Position numbers and translations under genes: made by a program. Under the pieces are notes generated by a model. The model was not told the DNA's origin and searched no databases. It was given only the letters and a program-made list of their open reading frames with translations. DNA of 64,000 nt, taken from an uncultured Mycoplasmatota bacterium (GTDB lineage Bacteria; Bacillota_I; Bacilli_A; RF39; UBA660). The DNA is taken from NCBI GenBank assembly GCA_900550255.1, contig URQZ01000004.1, positions 1-64,000 on the forward strand. Reading direction: 5' to 3'. This document shows positions 35,015 to 43,190 of this stretch, one piece after another (the first letter of the stretch is position 1; every line of letters begins with the position of its first letter).

Positions 35015-35382
35015 TATATCGCCTCATATTCAATTTCATAAATATTTAGACCTAAATCTTCATTATTTATATATAATATATATTCTATATATATTTTGTT
35101 ATCTTTTATAATTAATTCCTTTGTTTTTGTTTTTAAATCTAGTATTCCGATATTCTTTATATCATACTTTCCTTCAATTGTCAAAAATTTTTGAAAATCC
35201 ATTGTAATTTTATATTCATCAGTACTTCTAATTATTTTAATTTTATCATTTTGAATTTCAATTTTAACTTTTATTTTATCTTCATAAAAAGTTAATATTT
35301 GATTATTCAATATACCATTTATTTTTTTTTCAAAACTATTTTCTTTATTATTTAATTTTGTTTTAAGTCTAATTTTTGACAT
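35014..35382 (-). CDS. ywiB: YwiB/DUF1934-type beta-barrel protein
   Basis: A 122-residue small protein of mainly beta structure, matching DUF1934 in length, pattern and place: in Bacillus ywiB is directly upstream of argS. A longer frame reaches 35469, but AAGAGGAAG sits before the ATG at 35382 and the longer version would begin inside the terminator of the gene upstream. The stop TAG overlaps the argS GTG. Function unknown; by context it accompanies ArgRS. Confidence 0.82.
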   Translation of the reverse strand: MSKIRLKTKLNNKENSFEKKINGILNNQILTFYEDKIKVKIEIQNDKIKIIRSTDEYKITMDFQKFLTIEGKYDIKNIGILDLKTKTKELIIKDNKIYIEYILYINNEDLGLNIYEIEYEAI

Positions 35383-35433
35383 AACATCTTCCTCTTTACG
35401 CAAGTAATTATAACATAATATATATCTTTTTAA

Positions 35434-35461
35434 AAGAAAAAATGTGAATAATTCACATTTT
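35434..35461 (-). terminator. Terminator of the DUF2207 gene
   Basis: AAATGTGAA (35460-35452) pairs with TTCACATTT (35448-35440) on the minus strand, then T-run. Confidence 0.85.
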
Positions 35462-35469
35462 GTTAACAT

Positions 35470-37266
35470 TTATCTAAATCCTCCTCCTGAAGATCCTTCA
35501 GCAGAGCTTCCTCCACTACTATAACTACTACCACCGCTACCAGAACTTCTACTAGAACCACTATAATCGTGATCTTCTGAACTTCTAGAATTAGCAATTT
35601 CGTATCCTCTTACCATCCCAGCATAACCAAAGTCAGCCATATTTATTACAGCTAAAGTTGTAAAATCTGAGTTTAAAAGACTTTCCTGATTAAAATTAGG
35701 ATATATTTTACTAAATTGTTCTGCTACCTTATCAGCTATTCCCATTAATTGAGCAAATATTAAATATTCCTCCCATGTTTTAACTTCAAAGTATTCACGT
35801 TCTGGCATAATACTAAAATCAAGTAAAAACTTTTTTAAACCTTTTAGCTGAGCAGCCTCCTCTTTTAACTTTGGATTAACATTTTTAATTGTGATATTTT
35901 TACTAGTACCAAACATTCCTTGTGTTGTTTCTTGTGTTAGAGTAATTAGACCTTCTTTTTCTAAATTTAATTCTACCTGATCATCAATTGAACTAAACCA
36001 TGAACTAACTTCACTATAATTTTTTTTACTCCATTTTTTAAATTCTTTAGCCTCAAGAATTTTATTAGGTCCAGCTGCTGTTATTAATATTTTTAACAAA
36101 CCATTTTCTATTTCATTATCAACATTTGTAATTTTAGTGAGATCTATCGCATAATTATTATCCTTGAAACTTAAAATTCCTTTTTCCATTTTTAAAACTG
36201 TTATATAACCATTTTTTATCCATTTCAATAAAATTGCCCCTATAATTCCTTGTTTTACTTTTTCTTCAGGAATAACAGAGTATTTTAAACAAACCCAATA
36301 TGCTCTTTCTAAATCTTTATTACTAGGTATTTCTCTATAGTAATTTACATCTTCAGGTAACACATTACCATCCAAGCCAAAATCAAGATCACCAGATCGT
36401 TTTCTTGATCCTAATATAAACTCAGTTAATTTTTCAGATTTTTTATTAAATTTATTTATGAAAATCATAAGTAATACTATCCAAAGAATAGGATTAAAAA
36501 ATATAGCTGCAACTAACAAAAGAAATATATCTTTTATTTCAAATGGTTTTTCTATATCTTTAACATCACTCATAGCTGAGTCATATACATCATCAAATGA
36601 TTCAGAAGTTATATTTGAAATATTAAATATATTATGTTCAAATCTAACAAGTCCTACTATATATTGTGATTCAGTTAAATTTTTAGCTGTTAATACAATT
36701 TTTCCATCTTTAAAATTAATTTCCCCATTATTTCCAAAGTCCCATATTTTAGCATTATCTAAAGAAAAAGGTTCATCAGAATGTATAGTTATTTTTACAC
36801 TATCTACCGCTTTTATTGAACTTAAAAAATTAAAATATATTCCTTGATTATCAGTATATTGTTTTACTAAATTACTTATATTATATTTCAATGTATAAGT
36901 TCTATTTCCATATTGTGAAATTCCCCAACAAAGTTCAATACCATCATCATTATAATTAATTCCATTTTTATAAGCTTTATCACTAAAACTACCAGAAATA
37001 TCCCAATCAGATAAAAATTCATAATTTCTTCCTAAATCATCACTAACAGTAAAATTTGATATGGAATAAGATTTTGCAGCATAACCTCTATATATTTCTG
37101 TTCCCTCATTTGAAGTAGTTTTCCAAGTTTCAGTAACTGAAGCATCTCCATTTTTTTCAACAAAAACATCCATATTAATATTTTTAATTGAATTTGCTTT
37201 TACCTGTGGTATAAAAAGAAAAAAAGTAAATAAAATTAAATATTTTGCTTTATTATATTCTTTCAT
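35470..37266 (-). CDS. DUF2207-family secreted/membrane protein
   Basis: 598 residues: a signal peptide (about 1-24), an extracellular beta domain (25-210) with NGDASVTETWKTTSNEGTEIYRGY, a membrane helix near 248-270 (FLLLVAAIFFNPILWIVLLMIF), a cytosolic winged-helix-like part (about 320-500) and a Ser/Gly-rich tail ending in GGGFR. This layout is typical of DUF2207 proteins, which often end in such tails. The function is unknown; a role in envelope stress or signalling is possible but unsupported. Weak GAAAGTG ribosome-binding site. It has a clear terminator. Confidence 0.88.
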   Translation of the reverse strand: MKEYNKAKYLILFTFFLFIPQVKANSIKNINMDVFVEKNGDASVTETWKTTSNEGTEIYRGYAAKSYSISNFTVSDDLGRNYEFLSDWDISGSFSDKAYKNGINYNDDGIELCWGISQYGNRTYTLKYNISNLVKQYTDNQGIYFNFLSSIKAVDSVKITIHSDEPFSLDNAKIWDFGNNGEINFKDGKIVLTAKNLTESQYIVGLVRFEHNIFNISNITSESFDDVYDSAMSDVKDIEKPFEIKDIFLLLVAAIFFNPILWIVLLMIFINKFNKKSEKLTEFILGSRKRSGDLDFGLDGNVLPEDVNYYREIPSNKDLERAYWVCLKYSVIPEEKVKQGIIGAILLKWIKNGYITVLKMEKGILSFKDNNYAIDLTKITNVDNEIENGLLKILITAAGPNKILEAKEFKKWSKKNYSEVSSWFSSIDDQVELNLEKEGLITLTQETTQGMFGTSKNITIKNVNPKLKEEAAQLKGLKKFLLDFSIMPEREYFEVKTWEEYLIFAQLMGIADKVAEQFSKIYPNFNQESLLNSDFTTLAVINMADFGYAGMVRGYEIANSRSSEDHDYSGSSRSSGSGGSSYSSGGSSAEGSSGGGFR

Positions 37267-37286
37267 AATTATTCACTTTCTTTATT

Positions 37287-38255
37287 CTAAAAAAGGCTTA
37301 TTAAACTATTAATACTACTAATAGCATTAGATAAAATAAGGCATAAAATTAAAATAATAGCCCCAATACAAGATAAATGGTAATATATTTTCCCATTTTC
37401 ATTTTCAAAAACAACTTGTTCATTTATACCAAATAGGAAAATGATAAAGGAGTAAAATATTCCAACAAACAAAACAAACGCTCCTAAAATTGCCGATATT
37501 TTAGTTAAAAGAGGGAATAAAATCATCGTTGATATTACCATTGGCATTAATGATAAGGAAGTTATTCCTAATATATGATACATTTTTGTATTTTTTTTCA
37601 TAATCATAGCTCCAATAAAATATATTACAGCTATACCAACTATTGCTATTGCTACATAAAAATAATTTTTAACGATTAAATCAAAGAAATTTAATTCTTT
37701 CAAATTACTAAAATCCCATTTTGTCTTGGTAGAAAAATCTGACCAGTCGTACGAAGTAGTACGTGCAGCTGATATTATTCCTTGTATTAAAGTTAAAATT
37801 GTTGTTATAGCACATACTAGTGCTGTTGCAATAATTGATTGTTTCATTTTTAAATTGTTAATTTTTTCCTTAGTTGTTGTTATAGGTTTTATAAATAAAC
37901 CAATCATAGATGAAAGAACTCCTACATTTTCATCTGTATTATTATTAACAATTTCTCGATTATTACTCATATCATTTCCTTCAATATTCATTGAATTAAC
38001 AAATTGATTTGGAATAGCACTCTCAATATTTGAATTATTATTCATAATTCCTTCATTACTAGTCATCACGTTGCTACTTTCCACATTTAATTGATTTGGA
38101 ATAGTACTATCTATATTTTGATTATTAATCATACTTTCTGCATTATTTGGTGCAAAATTAATTGTTTCTATTTGACTTTCTACTAAACCGCTTCCACATT
38201 TCACACAAGTTTTTGAACCATCTATATTTTCAAAGCCACATTTTTTACATACCAT
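37287..38255 (-). CDS. Zinc-ribbon membrane protein with Asn-rich linker
   Basis: 322 residues. The N-terminus is a zinc ribbon (CKKC and CVKC, residues 3-20). A low-complexity Asn/Ser/Ile linker (about 30-110) has two loose repeats around IPNQLNVESSN and IPNQFVNSMNIE. Five or so membrane helices follow (from residue 145), in a Yip1-like arrangement. Such proteins are common and uncharacterised in gut Bacillota. It is upstream of the DUF2207 gene with a 20-base gap, so the two may be co-transcribed. Confidence 0.8.
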   Translation of the reverse strand: MVCKKCGFENIDGSKTCVKCGSGLVESQIETINFAPNNAESMINNQNIDSTIPNQLNVESSNVMTSNEGIMNNNSNIESAIPNQFVNSMNIEGNDMSNNREIVNNNTDENVGVLSSMIGLFIKPITTTKEKINNLKMKQSIIATALVCAITTILTLIQGIISAARTTSYDWSDFSTKTKWDFSNLKELNFFDLIVKNYFYVAIAIVGIAVIYFIGAMIMKKNTKMYHILGITSLSLMPMVISTMILFPLLTKISAILGAFVLFVGIFYSFIIFLFGINEQVVFENENGKIYYHLSCIGAIILILCLILSNAISSINSLISLF

Positions 38256-38285
38256 ACTAACACTCCTATCTATTTTAATATTATC

Positions 38286-38318
38286 AAAAAAAAGTTCATA
38301 TATAAAGAACTTTTTTTA
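38286..38318. terminator. Terminator of glyQS
   Basis: AAAGTTC (38291-38297) pairs with GAACTTT (38307-38313) with a T-run on each side; by position it ends glyQS on the minus strand. Confidence 0.8.
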
Positions 38319-38341
38319 TCACTATACATTAATTTACATTT

Positions 38342-39712
38342 TTAAAATTGAATCTTTTCTTCAATATAATCTTTTACTTCATCAAGCGGTAATGTTATTT
38401 GTTCCATTGTATCACGATTTCTAATCGTAACTGTATTGTTGTTTAAGGTTTCATCATCTACCGTTAATACAAATGGTGTTCCCATAATATCTTGACGACG
38501 ATAACGTTTTCCAATATTTCCAGATTCATCATAATTTACCATAAAATTTTTACTTAATTGTTTATATATTTCCATAGCTTTTTCTTGATGATATTTTTTA
38601 ATAAGTGGTAAAACGGCTAACTTATATGGTGCAATAGCAGGATGAAATTTCATTATCTCACGTGTTGTTTTATCTTCTAATTCTTCTTCATGATAAGCAT
38701 CACACAATATTGCAAGTGTCAATCTATCTGCTCCACAAGAAGATTCAATAACATATGGAATGTATTTTTCATTTGTTTCAGGATCTAAATATTCCATACT
38801 TTTTCCTGAAAATTCTTGATGTCTTTTTAAATCATAATCAGTTCTATTATGATTACCATAAATTTCTCCCCATCCCATTGGGAATAAATATTCAACGTCA
38901 CAAGCTTCCTTTGCATAATGGGCTAATTTTTCATGATCTTTAAAACGTAATTTTTGATCATTAAGTCCCAAATCAACAAAGAAATCATGAGCAAATTTTT
39001 TATAATAATTATAATAATCACTATCAGTTCCTTCTTTACAAAAGAATTGATGTTCCATTTGTTCAAATTCAATTGTTCTAAAAGTAAAATTACCAGGTGT
39101 TATTTCATTTCTAAAAGCTTTTCCTATTTGACCAATTCCAAAAGGAATCTTAGGACGCATAGTTCTATATACATTTAAAAAGTTTACAAACTCCCCTTGA
39201 GCTGTTTCAGGTCTTAAATAAATTTTACTTAAACTATCTTTTGTAACACCACGATTAGTTTCAAACATTAAATTAAACTGTCTAATATCTGTGTAATTAC
39301 TTTTTCCACATTTTGGACAAGGTATTTTCTTTTCTTTAATAAAATTAACCATTTCTTCTTCACTCATAGCATCAGCATTAATATCAGGATAATTATCCTC
39401 TATTAACTTATCTGCTCTATGTCTTGCCTTACATTCTTTACAGTCAAGTAATGGATCAGTAAATGAACCAACATGTCCACTAGCTTCCCAAACACGTGGA
39501 TTCATCAAAATAGCAGCATCTACACCATAACTATAAGGACTTTCTTGAACAAATCTTTTCCACCACATTTTTTTTATATTATTTTTAAGTTCAACTCCAA
39601 GTGGACCATAATCCCATGTATTAGCAAGTCCATCATATATTTCACTTCCTTGAAATATAAATCCATATTTCTTACATAAATTTACTAAATCTTGCATTGT
39701 TAATTCTTTCAT
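38342..39712 (-). CDS. glyQS: Glycyl-tRNA synthetase, single-chain dimeric type
   Basis: Class II synthetase of 456 residues, of the alpha2 type found in Gram-positives with eukaryotic-like GlyRS rather than the alpha/beta GlyQ-GlyS enzyme. It starts with [26 protein letters not shown], has the zinc-binding-type cysteines CKECKAR and CPKCGK, motif 2 FRNEITPG and motif 3 near [19 protein letters not shown] ribosome-binding site. Upstream is a short T-box leader, so it should respond to uncharged tRNA-Gly. Confidence 0.95.
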   Translation of the reverse strand: MKELTMQDLVNLCKKYGFIFQGSEIYDGLANTWDYGPLGVELKNNIKKMWWKRFVQESPYSYGVDAAILMNPRVWEASGHVGSFTDPLLDCKECKARHRADKLIEDNYPDINADAMSEEEMVNFIKEKKIPCPKCGKSNYTDIRQFNLMFETNRGVTKDSLSKIYLRPETAQGEFVNFLNVYRTMRPKIPFGIGQIGKAFRNEITPGNFTFRTIEFEQMEHQFFCKEGTDSDYYNYYKKFAHDFFVDLGLNDQKLRFKDHEKLAHYAKEACDVEYLFPMGWGEIYGNHNRTDYDLKRHQEFSGKSMEYLDPETNEKYIPYVIESSCGADRLTLAILCDAYHEEELEDKTTREIMKFHPAIAPYKLAVLPLIKKYHQEKAMEIYKQLSKNFMVNYDESGNIGKRYRRQDIMGTPFVLTVDDETLNNNTVTIRNRDTMEQITLPLDEVKDYIEEKIQF

Positions 39713-39848
39713 AATTTATTCCTCTTTCTAATAAAAAAATCTCCTAGATTGTAAGGACGAGTATTCCCGCGGTTCCACCTTACTTATTCTAGAAGAATCA
39801 GCTCTTTTCATATTGCTCGTGGTTTTCCACACCAGTCATCACATCTAT
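39713..39848 (-). promoter_or_regulatory. Very short T-box leader for glyQS
   Basis: The minus strand carries AAGGTGGAACCGCGG (39781-39767), the conserved T-box; the UGGA at its acceptor-pairing position fits the U73 of tRNA-Gly. A stem III-like hairpin (39798-39786) precedes it and CCTTAC follows for the antiterminator. Only about 65 bases lie between the predicted RNA start and the T-box, and no GGC codon is there; GGT and GGA occur in CTGGTGTGGAA. Stem I is thus much shorter than usual. The terminator arm is weak. Confidence 0.8.
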
Positions 39849-39854
39849 ATTTAT

Positions 39855-39883
39855 ATAATATTACATTATTTATAAAGTGTCAA
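39855..39883 (-). promoter_or_regulatory. Promoter of glyQS T-box leader
   Basis: Consensus TTGACA (39883-39878) and TATTAT (39860-39855) with 17 bases between them, beginning two bases after the yebC stop codon. It limits the leader to about 136 bases. Confidence 0.8.
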
Positions 39884-39885
39884 TA

Positions 39886-40602
39886 TTAAAGATTTACATT
39901 GTGGTAAATATGATTAGCATCATCTACATCATCTAACATTGTAATTAAACGATTAAACAATTCTAAATCTTCTCCACTTAAATCAATTTTATCTTTTGGT
40001 AGCATTGCTATCTCATCTATTTCAAACTCAATATTTGGTTTTATTTTTTCAATTGCTTCTTTTAAAGCATGAGAATCTTTTGGACTTCCATAAATAACTA
40101 CCATATCGTCTTCTGTTTCTATATCTTCGATATCTAAACCAGCTTCAATTATAGCATCCATAATTTCTTCTTCATTTACTCCTTTAACACCAATAATACA
40201 TAAATGATCATAGTTAAAAGATACTGAACCTTGAACGCCTATTTTACATTTACATTTATTTAAAACAGCCTTTACATCACTAATAGAACGATTAACATTA
40301 TCAGTTAAACATTCAACGATAACAGTTGATCCAGCAGGTCCAAAAACTTCATAACTGACACGATCATAGTTTTCATCTACTCCACTATTAACCTTATCAA
40401 TAGCACGATTGATGATATCAGCTGGTACTTGTTCTTTTTTAGCTCGATCAATCAATCTTTTTAATGTTGCATTTGAATTAGGGTCTGCTCCACCTTTTTT
40501 AGCAACATCATAAATTTCTCTTGCATACATAGAATATAACTTAGCTTTTGCTGCTCCTGTTTTTTGAATATCTTTTTTTCTTACTTCATAGGCTCTTCCC
40601 AC
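39886..40602 (-). CDS. yebC: YebC/TACO1-family protein
   Basis: 238 residues with the YebC pattern: a basic N-terminus (GRAYEVRKKDIQKTGAAKAKLYS), REIYDVAKKGG, ERAKKEQ-type RAKKEQVPADII, and the C-terminal DVDDANHIYHNV. The N-terminus is of the GRxxEVRK form seen in Clostridia and unlike the AGHSKWxNI form of the classical E. coli/YrbC type. Members were described as transcription regulators, and later as ribosome-associated factors that help translate proline-rich sequences. GTG start after AAGGAAGTG. Stop is followed at once by the glyQS promoter. Confidence 0.93.
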   Translation of the reverse strand: MGRAYEVRKKDIQKTGAAKAKLYSMYAREIYDVAKKGGADPNSNATLKRLIDRAKKEQVPADIINRAIDKVNSGVDENYDRVSYEVFGPAGSTVIVECLTDNVNRSISDVKAVLNKCKCKIGVQGSVSFNYDHLCIIGVKGVNEEEIMDAIIEAGLDIEDIETEDDMVVIYGSPKDSHALKEAIEKIKPNIEFEIDEIAMLPKDKIDLSGEDLELFNRLITMLDDVDDANHIYHNVNL

Positions 40603-40743
40603 GATAACACTTCCTTTAAACTAATTAATATTTTACATTATATACATACTTTTTTCAAGGTTAATTTATACTTACATGTTATAAATTAAATAATATATTT
40701 ATTTTAAATACATGATAAAATTGTCAATTTCCAATTACCTTCT

Positions 40744-41091
40744 TTATTTTTCTAAATCGATTAGTTTTATTTCAATTCCAACTACTCCATATTTTGCTTG
40801 TTCTTCCTTTGAATAGTACTTGTCCATATCTTCAGGATTAGCTATTTCATCAGCTTTATATCCAATAGATATTTTATCAAAATGTTTATATAATTCAGAA
40901 AAACTATCAAAATGGTGTAGTTTAATAACTTCTACTTCTATTTTTTCTAACGTAATTCGATTTTCAAATTCTATGATATCATGTTCTTTTATAAGTTTTC
41001 TTTTTTCATCATTTAATCTTAGTTCAACTTTCTTTGTGCCACTTTTAATCGCTTTAAATGGGCCATTTTTTAAACGCATTTTGTATATCAT
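40744..41091 (-). CDS. ASCH-domain protein A
   Basis: 115-residue protein with the ASCH pattern GTKKVELRLND near residues 18-28 and a beta-rich remainder. ASCH domains have a PUA-like fold and are thought to bind RNA; a few act as nucleoside amidohydrolases. The ATG overlaps the stop of the upstream ASCH gene as TAATG, so the two are translated together. Function not known. Confidence 0.8.
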   Translation of the reverse strand: MIYKMRLKNGPFKAIKSGTKKVELRLNDEKRKLIKEHDIIEFENRITLEKIEVEVIKLHHFDSFSELYKHFDKISIGYKADEIANPEDMDKYYSKEEQAKYGVVGIEIKLIDLEK

Positions 41092-41474
41092 TATTTTACC
41101 TCACAATTCCATAAACCAAGTTTACCTTTTACCGAAATTGGTTCATCATATTTTTTTATATTTTCAAGTTTCCATGCATATTTCATAACATGATTAGCCT
41201 TTCCATAAACAATAGGATCAATTTTTAATAATTCTTGATTAAATTTTTCATCTACTAAAATACAATCTGTAAGATTTGCTTCTCCTATTATTTGACCCTT
41301 ACTACACTCTAAATTGTAGTTCTCAAATTTTTTTAACATATCTTTTTCTAAAGACATTCCTGCATGTATTAAAATTTTACCTCTATATTTAGTTTTCCAA
41401 CTTCTAAACTCATATTTTTTATAACCATCAATTATAAGTGTTGCCCAAGGTTCTTTTATAGTTAATGCTTTCAT
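41091..41474 (-). CDS. ASCH-domain protein B
   Basis: 127 residues beginning MKALTIKEPWATLIIDGYKKYEFR, with the ASCH Gly-Tyr-Lys-Lys-x-Glu-x-Arg motif and GKILIHAG near residues 33-40, and ending in KGKLGLWNC. This second ASCH form resembles the YqfB/PUA-like RNA-binding type and is different from its partner. Ribosome-binding site TAGGAGTGAT. It is the first gene of a two-gene operon with ASCH protein A. Confidence 0.82.
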   Translation of the reverse strand: MKALTIKEPWATLIIDGYKKYEFRSWKTKYRGKILIHAGMSLEKDMLKKFENYNLECSKGQIIGEANLTDCILVDEKFNQELLKIDPIVYGKANHVMKYAWKLENIKKYDEPISVKGKLGLWNCEVK

Positions 41475-41528
41475 ACTAAGATCACTCCTAGTCTTAGTTT
41501 ATATATTGTATTTAGTTTTGTCAACATC

Positions 41529-41552
41529 AAAAAAAGCAAGAAACTTGCTTTT
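41529..41552 (-). terminator. Terminator of cotD-like gene
   Basis: AAGCAAG pairs with CTTGCTT around TTT on the minus strand, then T-run; starts one base after the TAA. Confidence 0.85.
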
Positions 41553-41827
41553 TATTGTACAAATCCAGAACATTTACCACAATCTAAATTGCATACTTGT
41601 TCTTCTTCTGAGCAAGTATATTGTGGTGTATAAGTATGTTTATAAATATGTTTGTTTATAGTATGTGTATGAATAGGACATACGTGTGGAACTTCATGAT
41701 AGAATTCTTGTTCTACACATTTAGTTATAGTTGGTTCAACAACTGGTTGTTCTGAGCAACAACTATTTTGATTCATTCCAAATCCCATTCCAAATTGTCT
41801 GTTAGAGCAACATCTATTTGAAAACAT
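41552..41827 (-). CDS. CotD-like spore coat protein
   Basis: 91 residues, rich in Cys (11) and His, with a central VEPTITKCVEQEFYHEVPHVCPIHT stretch and a His/Thr/Lys-rich HTINKHIYKHTYTPQ segment. This is the arrangement of CotD, an inner spore-coat protein that cross-links or packs the coat. A CATATGATA sequence like a late sporulation -10 element lies 24 bases upstream. dpaAB elsewhere in the window supports sporulation. The family assignment rests on composition and the PTxxCVxxxF-type pattern, so it is good but not certain. Confidence 0.75.
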   Translation of the reverse strand: MFSNRCCSNRQFGMGFGMNQNSCCSEQPVVEPTITKCVEQEFYHEVPHVCPIHTHTINKHIYKHTYTPQYTCSEEEQVCNLDCGKCSGFVQ

Positions 41828-41850
41828 TTTTATTCCCCCTTACCTAATTT

Positions 41851-41859
41851 ATCATATGT
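41851..41859 (-). promoter_or_regulatory. Candidate sporulation-type -10 element of cotD-like gene
   Basis: CATATGATA on the minus strand fits the CATANNNTA -10 shared by sigma-K-type promoters. No convincing -35 element is found at the right distance, and AT-richness makes chance matches easy. Confidence 0.35.
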
Positions 41860-41942
41860 AAGTTTATATTATTTGAATATGTAATTTGTCTACTTAAAAA
41901 CAAATTAATTTATTTACATATATAATTAAAATAAAGGTCTTT

Positions 41943-43190
41943 TTAATCATTATTAACAATCTTTATAACAGTATAATTACTAAAATCAAATGAATTCATA
42001 TAATCTTCTAGTTCTTTTAAGCTAAAATCATTTATATCATTAACAGTATCAAAATATTCGTATTCAAAGCTAACAATATTATCAATAAAAGGAAGAATCA
42101 TAGAACTTAAACTATCAGGTCTAATACTTATATTCATTTTACATTGTTTACAATATAAATCAAATAATTCTTTATCAAAAATAAAATTACCACTAAATAC
42201 CTTTTTTATTTCTTTTAAAAATTTATCATCTTCATCAGTATATGCCCCTACCGAAAGAAGATAATAATTATCTAAAACCCAATAAGTTGAATTAATACTA
42301 TCAACAATAACTTTTTCCTCAAATAACTTTTGATAAACTGAAGATGTAGTTCCAAAATTCATTCGATTAAAAATACCTAGATAAAAATCTAACTTTAATA
42401 TATCTTTATATGTAAGATTTGATATATCTATTTTATAAGTAATATCAACAAACTGTTTCCCAGTAGGCATTTTAACTATATCTGATTTTTTATCTACTTC
42501 TTTTGGTTCATTATAATCAATTAATTTAACACTATTAAAATTATTTTCATATTTTGAACAAATATCAATAATAATTTTTTTTACTTTTTCAACATCAAAA
42601 TTTCCTGCTACAACAACAATTTGATTATTTGGATTATAAAAAGCATCATAACACAATTTAACCTGTTCATACGAAAAATTCATTACATTATTCAAATCGC
42701 CTAGATTATTAATATAAGGGATTTTTTTAAAAATATTTTTCATTTTAACATCATTTAATAATCTAAATTTATTATCCCTTTGCATTCTAACTTCTTGATA
42801 AATAGCACCTTTTGTTTTTTCAATATCTTCTTGATTAAAATCAGCCTCATTAATAGCTCTAATTAATGTTTCAATTCCAATTTCAACATTTTCAACGGCA
42901 TTAAAATAAAATTGTGTCATATCAGTATAAGTCACACCATTAGTAGACATTTGTTTTTCTCCAAGTACATGAATTAAATTACCATACTTACTCGTTTCAA
43001 TTAAAAGGTGTTCAATAAAATGAGCCATCCCATTTGGAATATTGTATTCTTTATCATCAATTTTAAAATCATTATAAAAGCCACCATATTTAGTTATAAA
43101 ATTAACAAACGTTGAATGCTTAGTACTATCTTTATAAAGATATATCTTCATTCCATTTTCTAAAGTTAACTTTTCTAAATTATTTTCCAT
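41943..43190 (-). CDS. ymfH: M16 metallopeptidase YmfH
   Basis: Zinc peptidase subunit of 415 residues. The inverted zinc motif HxxEH is intact in AHFIEHLLIE near residue 56, with the downstream glutamate in YQEVRMQ near 131-137. Its neighbour ymfF lacks the motif; M16B enzymes usually work as a pair of active and inactive subunits. In Bacillus the ymfF-ymfH pair precedes ymfI, which here is beside efp instead. The start lies inside ymfF (11-base overlap) behind GGGGGAAA. Confidence 0.9.
   Translation of the reverse strand: MENNLEKLTLENGMKIYLYKDSTKHSTFVNFITKYGGFYNDFKIDDKEYNIPNGMAHFIEHLLIETSKYGNLIHVLGEKQMSTNGVTYTDMTQFYFNAVENVEIGIETLIRAINEADFNQEDIEKTKGAIYQEVRMQRDNKFRLLNDVKMKNIFKKIPYINNLGDLNNVMNFSYEQVKLCYDAFYNPNNQIVVVAGNFDVEKVKKIIIDICSKYENNFNSVKLIDYNEPKEVDKKSDIVKMPTGKQFVDITYKIDISNLTYKDILKLDFYLGIFNRMNFGTTSSVYQKLFEEKVIVDSINSTYWVLDNYYLLSVGAYTDEDDKFLKEIKKVFSGNFIFDKELFDLYCKQCKMNISIRPDSLSSMILPFIDNIVSFEYEYFDTVNDINDFSLKELEDYMNSFDFSNYTVIKIVNND

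Noticed and set aside
37900..38200. Asn/Ile-rich repeats in the zinc-ribbon membrane protein as a possible phase-variable repeat
   Set aside because: The repeats are loose and of unequal length, and no short DNA repeat tract that could slip is present.
38755..39679. Several plus-strand open frames opposite glyQS
   Set aside because: They are antisense to a clear synthetase gene, short, and without ribosome-binding sites.
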